A model generated the notes under the pieces. It searched no databases. It worked only from the letters and a program-made list of their open reading frames with translations, and was not told the DNA's origin. A stretch of DNA of 64,000 nt from JAAYQA01 sp964510345. Lineage in GTDB: Bacteria; Bacillota; Clostridia; Tissierellales; Peptoniphilaceae. Location of the stretch: positions 75,907 to 139,906 of the forward strand of contig CAZEBB010000001.1 in the NCBI GenBank assembly GCA_964510345.1, in the 5' to 3' direction. Shown here in pieces: positions 1-7,342 of the stretch (position 1 is the first letter of the stretch; the number at the start of each line of letters is the position of its first letter). A program made the position numbers and the translations under genes.

Positions 1-1
1 A

Positions 2-469
2 AGAGAAGTGTTACAAGGATTGTACTTTGCACCCCATATCACCTGTGAAGCCATGCAAGTTGCTATTTTGTTTGCCGCCGTATACGATGCCATCGGGTAT
101 ACGGTTCGTCCGAGCACCTCGCAAACGCGCTCAGACATCGTGCAGACAATCCAGCTCGGCACTCCGGACGAAATTTGCCGTTTCTGCGAGGCGGTGCAAA
201 GCGCAGGTTCTATCGACGCACACGTCACGCCTATTCCTTGGGATATGCCCGGATATAGCGATCAAATCATTATGGCTTCCAGCGGTTTTGTCGAAGGTTC
301 TTCGATCGAAGTGAGCGCAGATGGACCGCTTCGACCTCCCTACAATGTCTTCTATCAAGGAGGACTGACATATGATCAGGGTAAACTTGCCGTAATGAAG
401 TCAGTCGCGGCGCTCTTTGCCAACCATCATCTTCAATGGGATGGAGAACGCTTTGTAAAGAGTGCGTAA
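2..469 (+). CDS. Methionine gamma-lyase-like PLP enzyme (YnbB family), C-terminal part
   Basis: This is the 3' end of a gene cut off by the window edge; the frame is open from base 2, so the GTG at base 8 is not its start. The 150-odd visible residues match the C-terminal domain of the YnbB group of fold-type I PLP enzymes (annotated as methionine gamma-lyase or aluminium-resistance protein). Recognisable family segments are LQGLYFAPH, PIPWDMPGYSDQIIMAS, GSSIEVSADGPLRPPY and YQGGLTYDQGK. The PLP lysine lies upstream of the window. In Clostridia and Bacilli this gene often sits near hfq, miaA and lexA, which agrees with lexA lying 3.4 kb downstream. The actual substrate of the family is poorly established. 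Confidence 0.85.
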   Translation, partial: REVLQGLYFAPHITCEAMQVAILFAAVYDAIGYTVRPSTSQTRSDIVQTIQLGTPDEICRFCEAVQSAGSIDAHVTPIPWDMPGYSDQIIMASSGFVEGSSIEVSADGPLRPPYNVFYQGGLTYDQGKLAVMKSVAALFANHHLQWDGERFVKSA

Positions 470-549
470 TAAATGACGTCTTCCGTGAAATCGACTCCGG
501 CATAGGGTATATGTAAAGTGTTAAGCAAATTCGAAAAGGAGGCTATTTC

Positions 550-3003
550 ATGAACAGAAAGACCCTACGCTATCTGGCAATGGTGTTGAGTTTTGTCTTT
601 ATGATCAGTGTGTTCCCGGTCAATGTATTCGCTGCACCGGAAACCTTGACAATTTTCCACACCAATGACGTACACGGTCAAGCGATCGGCGACCCTGCCG
701 TTGACGAAGACGGCAAGACGAACGAGACCGGAATCATCGGTTACGCTCGCTACCAGACTCTCTTAACAGAGGCGAAGTCCAACGGTGACGTCCTCGTCTT
801 CGATTCCGGAGATAATCTACATGGATCCAACTTTGCATCCTTATCCGAAGGTTATAATATGGTAACCATGATGAATGAGATCGGAGTGGAGGCTTTCGTC
901 CCCGGAAATCACGATTTTAACTACGGTTACCAGCGCCTCTTAGAGTTAACCGAAGAATTAAAAGCCAAGATTTTGGCGGCCAATGTCGTCTATGAAAACA
1001 CCGGAAAGCCTGTCTTCGGAGAGAATCTGATGATCAATAAAGGCGCATACCAAATCGGTGTGTTCGGGTTAGCGACTCCCGAGACGAAAACCAAGTCGAA
1101 CCCTTTAAATACGCAAGGAATTAAATTCCTCGATGCCGTTGAGGTCGCAAAAGCTCAAATCAGCGAGCTGAAATCGCAAGGAGCGGACCTCATTATCCTA
1201 TTAAGCCATCTGGGATTGGATGCAGAGTCAGAGGTGACGACGTACAGCGTACTCGATGAGGTCAACGGAATCGACTTAGTGCTGGACGGTCATAGTCACA
1301 CCTCTCTCGATCAGGGTGAAAAGTATAAGAACACTTGGATCGCGTCGACTAACGGATACTTCGATACGATCGGTAAAGTGGTCGTTACGATGGATGGTGA
1401 GAAAGTCCAGTCGATCGTACCCAGCCACCTCACTTTTGCAGAAGTTCGCGATGTCGAACCGGATGCGACGCTGAGCGCACTGATTAATGAACGCGTCGGA
1501 GAGAATGACAAAGTCCTCAAAGAAGTCATCGGAACGACCAACAATGACTTGGAGGGCGAACGAGAGCAAGTTCGCTCCGGTGAAACCAATTTAGGAAATC
1601 TCATCACCGATGCAATGCTCGCAGAATCTAAAGCAGATATCGTTCTGACCAATGGAGGAGGAATCCGTGCTTCGATTGCTAAAGGTGACATCACCGTTGG
1701 CGATGTACAGACAGTATTACCGTTTGGAAACGCACTGACCGTCATTAAGGTCACCGGACAAGATGTGTTGGATGCACTGAAATACGGCGTCGACGCCTGG
1801 CCGGCAGCTGCCGGTAAAATGCCGCACGTAGCGGGAATGAAAGTCGTGATCACAGCAACCGGTACCGGGAATGAAGTTACCGCCACCATCGATGGCGAGC
1901 CGATCGACCCGAAAGCCACGTATCAACTTGCGACGAACGATTTTATGGCCGTCGGCGGTGACGGGTATAAGTCCTTTGAAGGAAAAGAACAAGTGAGCCT
2001 CCACGGTCTCCTGGTCGATATCGTGATCGACTATATCAAGGATAACACCGGAGATGATGGACTAACTGTAACAAAAGACGGACGTATGACCGTCGCACCG
2101 TTCTTATCTCAACGCGTATCCGGTGAGAACCGATTCGATACCGCGGTGGCGATCTCCAAGGCAAACTTTACAACCTCGGATGTCGTCGTCCTCGCCAGCG
2201 GATTGGATGCGGCACTTCCCGATGCTTTGACGGCGGCTCCTTTGGCAGCAAAATATGAGGCACCGATCTTACTCGTCAATAAGACCACGGCACCCAAAGT
2301 CGTCCTCGATGAGATCGCGCGACTCAAAGCAAGTGAAGTCTATGTCGTCGGCGGTGTGAACAGCGTGGGTGAAGAAGTCATTACGGCCCTCGGAAAAGAT
2401 GTAAAAGTCGCTCGACTCGCGGGGGACAACCGCTATGAAACTGCCAATGCCATCGCGAATAAGATGTTTTCTGATGGAACTGCGAAAGCAAATCTCTATC
2501 TCGCATCCGGTCAGAACCTGGTCGACGCATTGTCGATCTCAAATCTCGCCGTGCGCGATCAAGCACCGATCTTGCTGACGGCAAAAGAAGGCGTTTCTGC
2601 TGAGACGAAAGCTATTGCCGATCAAGCGTCTACACTTACGGCAGCCGGAGGCCCCGCATGGATCCCTGACACTGTTTTAGATTCGATCAGTGCAAAAACG
2701 ACCCGTTTGTCCGGCAGCGATCGCTATGCGACAGCCGTGACCATCGCAAAAGAAGTCGATGACGCATCTCATGTTGCCGTGGCGAGCGGAACGGTCGCAG
2801 TGGATGCACTTGCGGCAGCACCGATCTTAGAAAAAACGGACTCCGTACTCGTGCTCTCAGAGGCAACTTCTCTACCCAAAGTTGTTGCAACTTATTTGAA
2901 TGACTTGAAACCGGAAACGATCACCGTATACGGCGGCTTATCGACGATCGGCTTCCGCGTCGAAGCTGCCCTATCGGGACTTGTCGTTCCGGCAGCTGAA
3001 TAG
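550..3003 (+). CDS. Cell-wall anchored 5'-nucleotidase / UshA-like metallophosphoesterase with CWB2 repeats
   Basis: This is an exported nucleotidase, expected to hydrolyse nucleotides or related phosphoesters at the cell surface. Residues 1-28 form a signal peptide ending VFA-AP. The metallophosphoesterase domain (about 33-290) has the metal ligands in FHTNDVHG (D40, H42), DSGDN (D85), GNHDF (N120, H121), LSHLG (H220) and GHSH (H248, H250). The 5'-nucleotidase C-terminal domain (about 330-510) has TNLGNL, LTNGGGIRASI, LPFGN and NDFMAVGGDGY. Three cell wall binding type 2 (CWB2) repeats follow at about 522-615, 622-712 and 719-810; each begins with an R-[VL]-[SA]-G-x-[ND]-R-[FY]-x-T-A motif. 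CWB2 repeats hold S-layer or surface proteins to anionic wall polymers in Clostridia. A strong AAGGAGG precedes the ATG, and a terminator follows the stop. Confidence 0.93.
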   Translation: MNRKTLRYLAMVLSFVFMISVFPVNVFAAPETLTIFHTNDVHGQAIGDPAVDEDGKTNETGIIGYARYQTLLTEAKSNGDVLVFDSGDNLHGSNFASLSEGYNMVTMMNEIGVEAFVPGNHDFNYGYQRLLELTEELKAKILAANVVYENTGKPVFGENLMINKGAYQIGVFGLATPETKTKSNPLNTQGIKFLDAVEVAKAQISELKSQGADLIILLSHLGLDAESEVTTYSVLDEVNGIDLVLDGHSHTSLDQGEKYKNTWIASTNGYFDTIGKVVVTMDGEKVQSIVPSHLTFAEVRDVEPDATLSALINERVGENDKVLKEVIGTTNNDLEGEREQVRSGETNLGNLITDAMLAESKADIVLTNGGGIRASIAKGDITVGDVQTVLPFGNALTVIKVTGQDVLDALKYGVDAWPAAAGKMPHVAGMKVVITATGTGNEVTATIDGEPIDPKATYQLATNDFMAVGGDGYKSFEGKEQVSLHGLLVDIVIDYIKDNTGDDGLTVTKDGRMTVAPFLSQRVSGENRFDTAVAISKANFTTSDVVVLASGLDAALPDALTAAPLAAKYEAPILLVNKTTAPKVVLDEIARLKASEVYVVGGVNSVGEEVITALGKDVKVARLAGDNRYETANAIANKMFSDGTAKANLYLASGQNLVDALSISNLAVRDQAPILLTAKEGVSAETKAIADQASTLTAAGGPAWIPDTVLDSISAKTTRLSGSDRYATAVTIAKEVDDASHVAVASGTVAVDALAAAPILEKTDSVLVLSEATSLPKVVATYLNDLKPETITVYGGLSTIGFRVEAALSGLVVPAAE

Positions 3004-3011
3004 AATGTCTG

Positions 3012-3043
3012 ACAGAACCGCCTTCGGGTGGTTCTGTTATTCT
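3012..3043 (+). terminator. Rho-independent terminator of the 5'-nucleotidase gene
   Basis: An 11-bp stem (ACAGAACCGCC pairing with GGTGGTTCTGT, one G-U pair) closed by a TTCG tetraloop lies 8 bases past the stop codon and is followed by TATTCT. Confidence 0.85.
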
Positions 3044-3060
3044 ATAAACATTCTTTTTGG

Positions 3061-3089
3061 TTGACTTGTCATACAAAAAAGTATAAAAT
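3061..3089 (+). promoter_or_regulatory. Sigma-A promoter of the phospholipase C-like gene
   Basis: TTGACT (3061-3066), a 17-bp spacer and TAAAAT (3084-3089) stand 20 bases upstream of the start codon and just after the preceding terminator. Confidence 0.7.
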
Positions 3090-3108
3090 TAAAGTGTTGT
3101 GAAAGGGA

Positions 3109-3759
3109 GTGGTGTATATTTTCGCAGAGACGCATAAGGTCATAGCACGTGCTCTTCATATGAACCTTCAAGAAAAATACGATATTGAACTCAATGAGGA
3201 ACGCCTGCTATGGGGCTCGGTAGTACCCGATATTTTCCCAAAGTATAAAATTCAAAGACACTATATTGACGACAGCTTGCACTTTGTGGCCAACGAGATC
3301 GTCACGCTGATCTTTGTCAGCCGCTTTATGAATATCAATGACCATAAAAACTCGATTACGAAAAAGCTGTTTAGCCGAAAACTCGGGATTATCAGCCATT
3401 ATCTCTCGGACTTCTGCTGTATGGCACATGCCAACAACTGGAGTTTCAACGGGAACCTTGTGAAGCATGTACAGTACGAAAAGGCTGTAAATGAAGAAGC
3501 AAAGAAGCACGAATTCGATTTCGTGGAACTCGAAACGGAAGCCATCGATTTAGAAGGCGAGTCGATCCTTAAACTTCGCCATCTAATTGCAGAGCAGATC
3601 GCGAATATCGTCGAAGAGTACAAGACGAAAGAAAGCTCATGTGCTTGCGATCTGAACTATGCTTTGGCCATCAATACGAGAATTGCATCTTTTGTCTTCG
3701 ATATCCTATTCGCCGTACAAAAAGATATGGGAACGCTGCAAGCAAGACTCGTATACTAA
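3109..3759 (+). CDS. Zinc-dependent phospholipase C family protein
   Basis: This 216-residue protein resembles the zinc-dependent phospholipase C domain family (alpha-toxin N-terminal fold), an all-helical domain with several His and Asp zinc ligands. Candidate ligands are in ETHKVIA near the N-terminus, WGSVVPDIFPKY, RHYIDDSLH and HYLSDFCCMAHANN. There is no convincing signal peptide, so unlike secreted clostridial phospholipases it is probably cytoplasmic or peripheral. The start is GTG, at 3109 or 3112; GAAAGGGAG sits very close to both, so the exact start is uncertain. The gene is alone between its own promoter and a terminator shared with convergent lexA. Enzymatic activity on phospholipid is inferred from the family only. 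Confidence 0.75.
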   Translation: MVYIFAETHKVIARALHMNLQEKYDIELNEERLLWGSVVPDIFPKYKIQRHYIDDSLHFVANEIVTLIFVSRFMNINDHKNSITKKLFSRKLGIISHYLSDFCCMAHANNWSFNGNLVKHVQYEKAVNEEAKKHEFDFVELETEAIDLEGESILKLRHLIAEQIANIVEEYKTKESSCACDLNYALAINTRIASFVFDILFAVQKDMGTLQARLVY

Positions 3760-3766
3760 TTGAACC

Positions 3767-3804
3767 AAAAAAGCATCCTGTGGTTTTCACAGCGATGCTT
3801 TTTT
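3767..3804. terminator. Bidirectional terminator between the phospholipase-like gene and lexA
   Basis: A stem GCATC-x-CTGTG pairing with CACAG-x-GATGC is flanked by an A-run on the left and a T-run on the right, so it can end both convergent transcripts. Confidence 0.85.
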
Positions 3805-3828
3805 CTGTTTGAATCGATTCATTGTTTA

Positions 3829-4443
3829 CTAATAGATTCTTCGTTGTAGTCCGATGACTTTTCCTAAAATGTGACAGTCCTGCGCAAAGATAGAGGACAT
3901 CGTACTGTTTTCAGGCTTGAGTTCAATCGTTCCTGCGCGCTTATAGAATCTCTTCACGGTGGCCCCTTCGTCGATCATGGCGACGATGATCTCGCCGTTC
4001 GATGCGGTATTTTGTCGCCTGACGATGACCAGGTCCTCGTCGAGAATACCCGCTTCGATCATCGAATCGCCTCGGATACGCAACATAAATAACTCTCCCT
4101 TTTCTGCGAGGTGGGCAGGGAGGGGGTAGGTATCTTCGATATTTTCTACGGCGAGAATAGGGGAGCCGGCAGCGACATCACCTACGATCGGAACGTTCAC
4201 CACGCGGTGCACGGGAAATTCATCCGGATCACCGACAATTTCTATAGCACGGTTCTTCGTCGGATCTCGTCGAATATAGCCTTTTTGCTCCAATTTGGTC
4301 AAATGGCTGTGGACCGTAGAAGTGCTTTTTAAATCGACCGCTTCACCGATTTCGCGGATGGCGGGTGGATACCCCTTCTTTTCTACTTCTTGTTTGACAA
4401 AATTTATAATTTCAATTTGTTTTCTCGTTAAATCTTCATACAT
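3829..4443 (-). CDS. lexA: LexA repressor
   Basis: This is the SOS repressor. It binds Cheo boxes and cleaves itself when RecA filaments form on single-stranded DNA. The 204-residue protein has an N-terminal winged helix (about 1-65, with SSxVxxHLxxLExKGYI-like residues 40-58) and an S24 peptidase domain. The self-cleavage bond is Ala92-Gly93 in VAAGSP. The catalytic serine is S127 in RGDSM and the lysine is K164 in TVKRF. The ATG at 4443 (protein starts MYEDLTRKQ) is chosen because GGAGGG lies just upstream; upstream in-frame codons have no ribosome site. It is divergent from a LysM peptide gene, the same arrangement as lexA-yneA in Bacillus, and two LexA boxes lie between them. Confidence 0.97.
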   Translation of the reverse strand: MYEDLTRKQIEIINFVKQEVEKKGYPPAIREIGEAVDLKSTSTVHSHLTKLEQKGYIRRDPTKNRAIEIVGDPDEFPVHRVVNVPIVGDVAAGSPILAVENIEDTYPLPAHLAEKGELFMLRIRGDSMIEAGILDEDLVIVRRQNTASNGEIIVAMIDEGATVKRFYKRAGTIELKPENSTMSSIFAQDCHILGKVIGLQRRIY

Positions 4444-4465
4444 GGAAATCCCTCCAATTGACGCC

Positions 4466-4494
4466 ATTATATCATAGAGAAAAGGGGAAGGCAA
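4466..4494 (-). promoter_or_regulatory. lexA promoter
   Basis: TTGCCT (4494-4489), 17-bp spacer and TATAAT (4471-4466) read on the minus strand 22 bases upstream of the lexA ATG. The nearest LexA box is about 38 bases upstream of the -35, so autoregulation would have to act from a distance. Confidence 0.75.
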
Positions 4495-4523
4495 ACATTA
4501 GTTCGATTATTTTCATATTACCC

Positions 4524-4552
4524 TTGACCTAGAACGTTTGTTCCTTTATAAT
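4524..4552 (+). promoter_or_regulatory. SOS promoter of the YneA-like gene
   Basis: TTGACC (4524-4529), a 17-bp spacer and a perfect TATAAT (4547-4552). A LexA box fills most of the spacer, so bound LexA should exclude RNA polymerase. Confidence 0.88.
4532..4543. promoter_or_regulatory. LexA box 1 (GAACGTTTGTTC)
   Basis: It matches the Gram-positive consensus GAAC-N4-GTTC exactly and lies between the -35 and -10 of the YneA-like gene promoter. Confidence 0.9.
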
Positions 4553-4560
4553 GAACATAA

Positions 4561-4572
4561 GAACATTCGTTC
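4561..4572. promoter_or_regulatory. LexA box 2 (GAACATTCGTTC)
   Basis: A second exact GAAC-N4-GTTC box lies just downstream of the -10, around the expected transcription start. It is identical in its 12 bases to the box in front of recA. A partial third site (GAACGTAAGTTT) follows at 4574. Confidence 0.9.
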
Positions 4573-4598
4573 CGAACGTAAGTTTGCAGGAGGATAAA

Positions 4599-4889
4599 AT
4601 GAAAAGAAAAATACAGTCCAAAAATATCCGTACACGTCGTTTCATCACCGTTTTGCTCGTTTTGTCACTACTCCTGATGGGTATGACCTTACGAAATGAA
4701 ATAAAAGAGACACAGTTCAGCGCCATTGAAAGAGTGGTATTAGAAGGCGAAACACTCTGGTCCATCGCAGAAAATTATAATCCGGAAGGCCGCGATATTC
4801 GTTCCTTTATCTCTGAAATCGCACAACTCAACACGATGAACGACAAAATGATCTACCCCGGTCAAGTTTTACAAATTCCGATCTACTAA
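4599..4889 (+). CDS. yneA: SOS-induced LysM membrane peptide, YneA-like cell division inhibitor
   Basis: This 96-residue protein has a basic N-terminus (MKRKIQSKNIRTRR), one membrane span (about 15-30) and a LysM domain (about 45-96; EGETLWSIAENY ... MIYPGQVLQIP). That is the layout of Bacillus YneA, which delays septation during the SOS response by acting outside the membrane through its LysM domain. Position divergent to lexA and two LexA boxes in its promoter support the same role. The ATG at 4599 is preceded by AGGAGG at the right distance; an upstream in-frame ATG at 4551 overlaps the promoter -10 and is rejected. Function is inferred from layout and regulation, since sequence similarity outside LysM is low in this family. 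Confidence 0.85.
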   Translation: MKRKIQSKNIRTRRFITVLLVLSLLLMGMTLRNEIKETQFSAIERVVLEGETLWSIAENYNPEGRDIRSFISEIAQLNTMNDKMIYPGQVLQIPIY

Positions 4890-4892
4890 AAA

Positions 4893-4934
4893 CATCCCGG
4901 CTCGTACCCCCTTGAACGAGCCGGGATATTTTTA
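4893..4934. terminator. Bidirectional terminator between the YneA-like gene and the recombinase gene
   Basis: The 12-bp stem ATCCCGGCTCGT pairs with ACGAGCCGGGAT and is followed by ATTTTTA on the plus strand and by a T-rich run (TTTTTAG) on the minus strand. Confidence 0.85.
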
Positions 4935-5882
4935 ATGGAAATTGGAGAGAGGATTCTTTATGACCGCGTCTCTCAACTGTTCGTCATCGGTGTGCGTGTA
5001 GATCTGTGTCGTTGCGACGCTGACATGTCCGAGTACTTGCTGCAACGTTCGGATATCGACTTGTCCATGCTTATACATGAGGGTAGCCGCCGTATGACGT
5101 AATTTATGCGTCGTATAGAGTGTGGTATCAAAGCCGGCATCCTGTAGATGCTTTTCGATGCGATACTGAATCGCACGGTTGGTCATACGACGATTTTGCG
5201 TGCTGACAAATAGGGCCAGTTCGCCATCAATGACGGGTCGTACTCTCATCCAATCGCTGATCGCCTCGATCGTCGATGGAGTTAAATAGACGGTGCGCTC
5301 CTTATTGCCTTTTCCAATCACTGTAAGTGTGTCACCTTTCATCGAGTCAATATTGATCTGCGCAAGTTCTGAAAGGCGTAAGCCACACGTCAGGAACAAA
5401 AGAGTGATGCAGTAATCCCTGGCTCGCAGCGTCTCATTCTTTACTTGTTGGATTTGGTTTAACAATCGAATCGATTCATCTAATGTGAGGTAGACAGGAT
5501 GCCTCATTTTTTTCTTGGGACTTTCCAGTCCGCCGGTAGGATTTTGATCGATCACGCGGATAATATCCGTTAGGTAGGAAAAGTAGGAACGCATCGCAGA
5601 AATCTTTCGGGATCTTGCTGCCGCCGCATTGTCTTTGTCGCGATCCAGGTAGGACAAAAAGGCATGTAGATCTCTGAGGGTAATCGATCGATGAAATTTT
5701 TCATCGCATATGGAAAGATCGGTCGATTCAAATTCATCATCGATCGGACGATCGGATTTCCGATAGACGAGAAACCGAAGCATATGAAGAAGGTCGTACC
5801 CATATTCTTTTCTAGTGCTCGCTGCCGTACCACGGATCGATTGTAAATAATTTAAATAGTCGCTTAAGAGAGGGGGGTTCAT
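4932..5882 (-). CDS. Tyrosine recombinase, XerC/XerD type
   Basis: This 316-residue protein is a site-specific tyrosine recombinase. The SAM-like N-terminal DNA-binding domain spans about 1-115 and the catalytic domain about 125-305. The active-site residues are all present: R169 in CGLRLSEL, K191/K194 in GKGNKER, H259 and R262 in THKLRHT, H286 in LGHVSVATT, and nucleophile Y295 in QIYTH. Length and lack of a phage context suggest a chromosomal Xer-type enzyme rather than an integrase; a recombinase beside lexA is common in Clostridia. Whether it is the dimer-resolving XerC/D or another Xer paralogue cannot be decided here. GGAGGAATCATC precedes the ATG. A 28-bp palindrome lies in its 5' untranslated region. 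Confidence 0.9.
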   Translation of the reverse strand: MNPPLLSDYLNYLQSIRGTAASTRKEYGYDLLHMLRFLVYRKSDRPIDDEFESTDLSICDEKFHRSITLRDLHAFLSYLDRDKDNAAAARSRKISAMRSYFSYLTDIIRVIDQNPTGGLESPKKKMRHPVYLTLDESIRLLNQIQQVKNETLRARDYCITLLFLTCGLRLSELAQINIDSMKGDTLTVIGKGNKERTVYLTPSTIEAISDWMRVRPVIDGELALFVSTQNRRMTNRAIQYRIEKHLQDAGFDTTLYTTHKLRHTAATLMYKHGQVDIRTLQQVLGHVSVATTQIYTHTDDEQLRDAVIKNPLSNFH

Positions 5883-5906
5883 GATGATTCCTCCGATGAT
5901 TATTTT

Positions 5907-5934
5907 ATTTCACAAAATACTAATTTTGTGAAAT
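5907..5934. repeat. 28-bp perfect palindrome in the recombinase gene leader
   Basis: Arms ATTTCACAAAAT and ATTTTGTGAAAT (12 bp each, no mismatch) are separated by four bases (ACTA). The site sits between the -10 and the ribosome site of the recombinase gene. It may be an operator, a recombinase binding site, or an mRNA hairpin; see findings. Confidence 0.9.
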
Positions 5935-5944
5935 ATCTAAAATG

Positions 5945-5973
5945 ATTATAACATAAAAGAGGTTGCGTCGCAA
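5945..5973 (-). promoter_or_regulatory. Promoter of the tyrosine recombinase gene
   Basis: TTGCGA (5973-5968), 17-bp spacer, TATAAT (5950-5945) on the minus strand, about 60 bases upstream of the ATG. Confidence 0.7.
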
Positions 5974-6085
5974 ATTTCCTCTTCAGCTGTCCTTTTTCAC
6001 ATGTAACGCTAAAAAACGACGCTCTCATTTGGCCTGTAATGCATTTTAATTTTCTGAGGCATATCCCAGGTCCTTTACTTTCCAT

Positions 6086-6112
6086 CAAAAAACGCACACG
6101 GAAACGTGCGCG
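6086..6112 (-). terminator. Terminator of the aminotransferase gene
   Basis: Read on the minus strand, GCGCACG pairs with CGTGTGC around a TTTC loop and is followed by GTTTTTTG. It lies 10 bases past the aminotransferase stop codon. Confidence 0.85.
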
Positions 6113-6121
6113 TCTTTCACT

Positions 6122-7327
6122 CTATTTGTTTTCATCAAGAAGCTTCGCGATCGCGTTCTCCATACGATCCATCGCTTTTTCCAATAGCTCCATGCTCGTT
6201 GCAAATGAAATTCGAATATAATCGTCATCACCGAAGCCGATACCCGGTACGACGGCAATTTGTGCTTCTTGCAGTAGAAATTCGGAAAACCCGATTGAGT
6301 CTTTGATCCTTTTACCTTGATATTGACGATCATATAAATCGGAACTGTGAACGAATAGATAAAATGCACCGGCCGGTCGGCTGCAGCGCACGCCGCGCAT
6401 TTGATTGATCCGGTCCACACAGTAGTCGCGCCGTTGACGAAACGCCTCAATCATCGGTTGGATCAATGCGTCGTCAGAATCCATTGCGACCACGGAAGCC
6501 GCTTGTGCGATCGAACTGGGATTTGACGTCATCTGGCTCTGCAATTTGTTCATCGCGCCGATGACATCTGCCGGTCCGGCAGCATAACCGATTCTCCAAC
6601 CGGTCATCGCGTACGCTTTGCTACAACCATTGATCATAATTGTTATGTTATATACATCACAATTAGTGGCGGCTACGCTAAAATGCTCGCCTTCATAGAG
6701 CAATTTCGAGTAGATCTCGTCCGATATTATATACAGTCCGTGGCTCACCGCCCACTCGCCGATCTCTCGGAGCAGTTCTTTGCTGTACACAAACCCGGTT
6801 GGATTTGATGGCGAGTTGAGAATAATGGCACGGGTTTTTTCTGTGCGAAACGACTCTAATTGCCTTGCATTCGTACAGAAGCCATCTTCTTCTCGTGTGG
6901 GTACGAGCACAGGAACGCCGCCGGCTAACTTCACCATCTCCGTATAACTGACCCAGTACGGTGTTGGAATTAAAACCTCATCCATCGGATTGATGATCGC
7001 CAACAATGCGTTGAGCAGTGAGTGTTTGGCTCCGTTTGCGACTGTGATCTGTTCGGCTGAGTACACGACTCCCGTGTCTCGTTTGATTCGATTGGCAATC
7101 GCCTCTCGCAATTCTACCGCGCCCTGTGCTGCCGTGTACTTTGTATTTCCCGTTTCGATCGCCTGAATGCCTGCCCGGGCGATGACCTCGGGAGTCTGAA
7201 AATCCGGTTCTCCGGCACTTAAACTGATGATATCTACGCCTTGTGCTCGTAATTGCCCTGCCTTTGCTGTGACAGACAGTGTTAATGACGGCGCGATGGA
7301 CAGCGCCCTATTTGAGATCCTCTCCAT
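6122..7327 (-). CDS. Class I PLP-dependent aminotransferase (aspartate aminotransferase family)
   Basis: This 401-residue enzyme belongs to aminotransferase fold type I, subgroup I-gamma (Bacillus AspB-like). It transfers amino groups between an amino acid, probably aspartate or an aromatic amino acid, and 2-oxoglutarate. Key features are SAGEPDFQTP near residue 38, TKYTAAQG around 62-69, SNPTG at 174-178, SDEIY (D203, Y206), and the PLP-binding lysine K237 in NGCSKAYAMTGWRIGY. Length is normal for the family. Start ATG at 7327 has GAGGAGA upstream. It is the last gene of a run reading rny, PHP phosphoesterase, aminotransferase, and is followed by a terminator. Substrate specificity cannot be read from sequence. 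Confidence 0.9.
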   Translation of the reverse strand: MERISNRALSIAPSLTLSVTAKAGQLRAQGVDIISLSAGEPDFQTPEVIARAGIQAIETGNTKYTAAQGAVELREAIANRIKRDTGVVYSAEQITVANGAKHSLLNALLAIINPMDEVLIPTPYWVSYTEMVKLAGGVPVLVPTREEDGFCTNARQLESFRTEKTRAIILNSPSNPTGFVYSKELLREIGEWAVSHGLYIISDEIYSKLLYEGEHFSVAATNCDVYNITIMINGCSKAYAMTGWRIGYAAGPADVIGAMNKLQSQMTSNPSSIAQAASVVAMDSDDALIQPMIEAFRQRRDYCVDRINQMRGVRCSRPAGAFYLFVHSSDLYDRQYQGKRIKDSIGFSEFLLQEAQIAVVPGIGFGDDDYIRISFATSMELLEKAMDRMENAIAKLLDENK

Positions 7328-7342
7328 TGTCCTCTCCTCTTT

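Noticed and set aside
1311..1919. 202-codon open frame antisense to the nucleotidase gene
   Set aside because: It mirrors a codon-biased gene with clear domains and has no ribosome site; it is a shadow frame.
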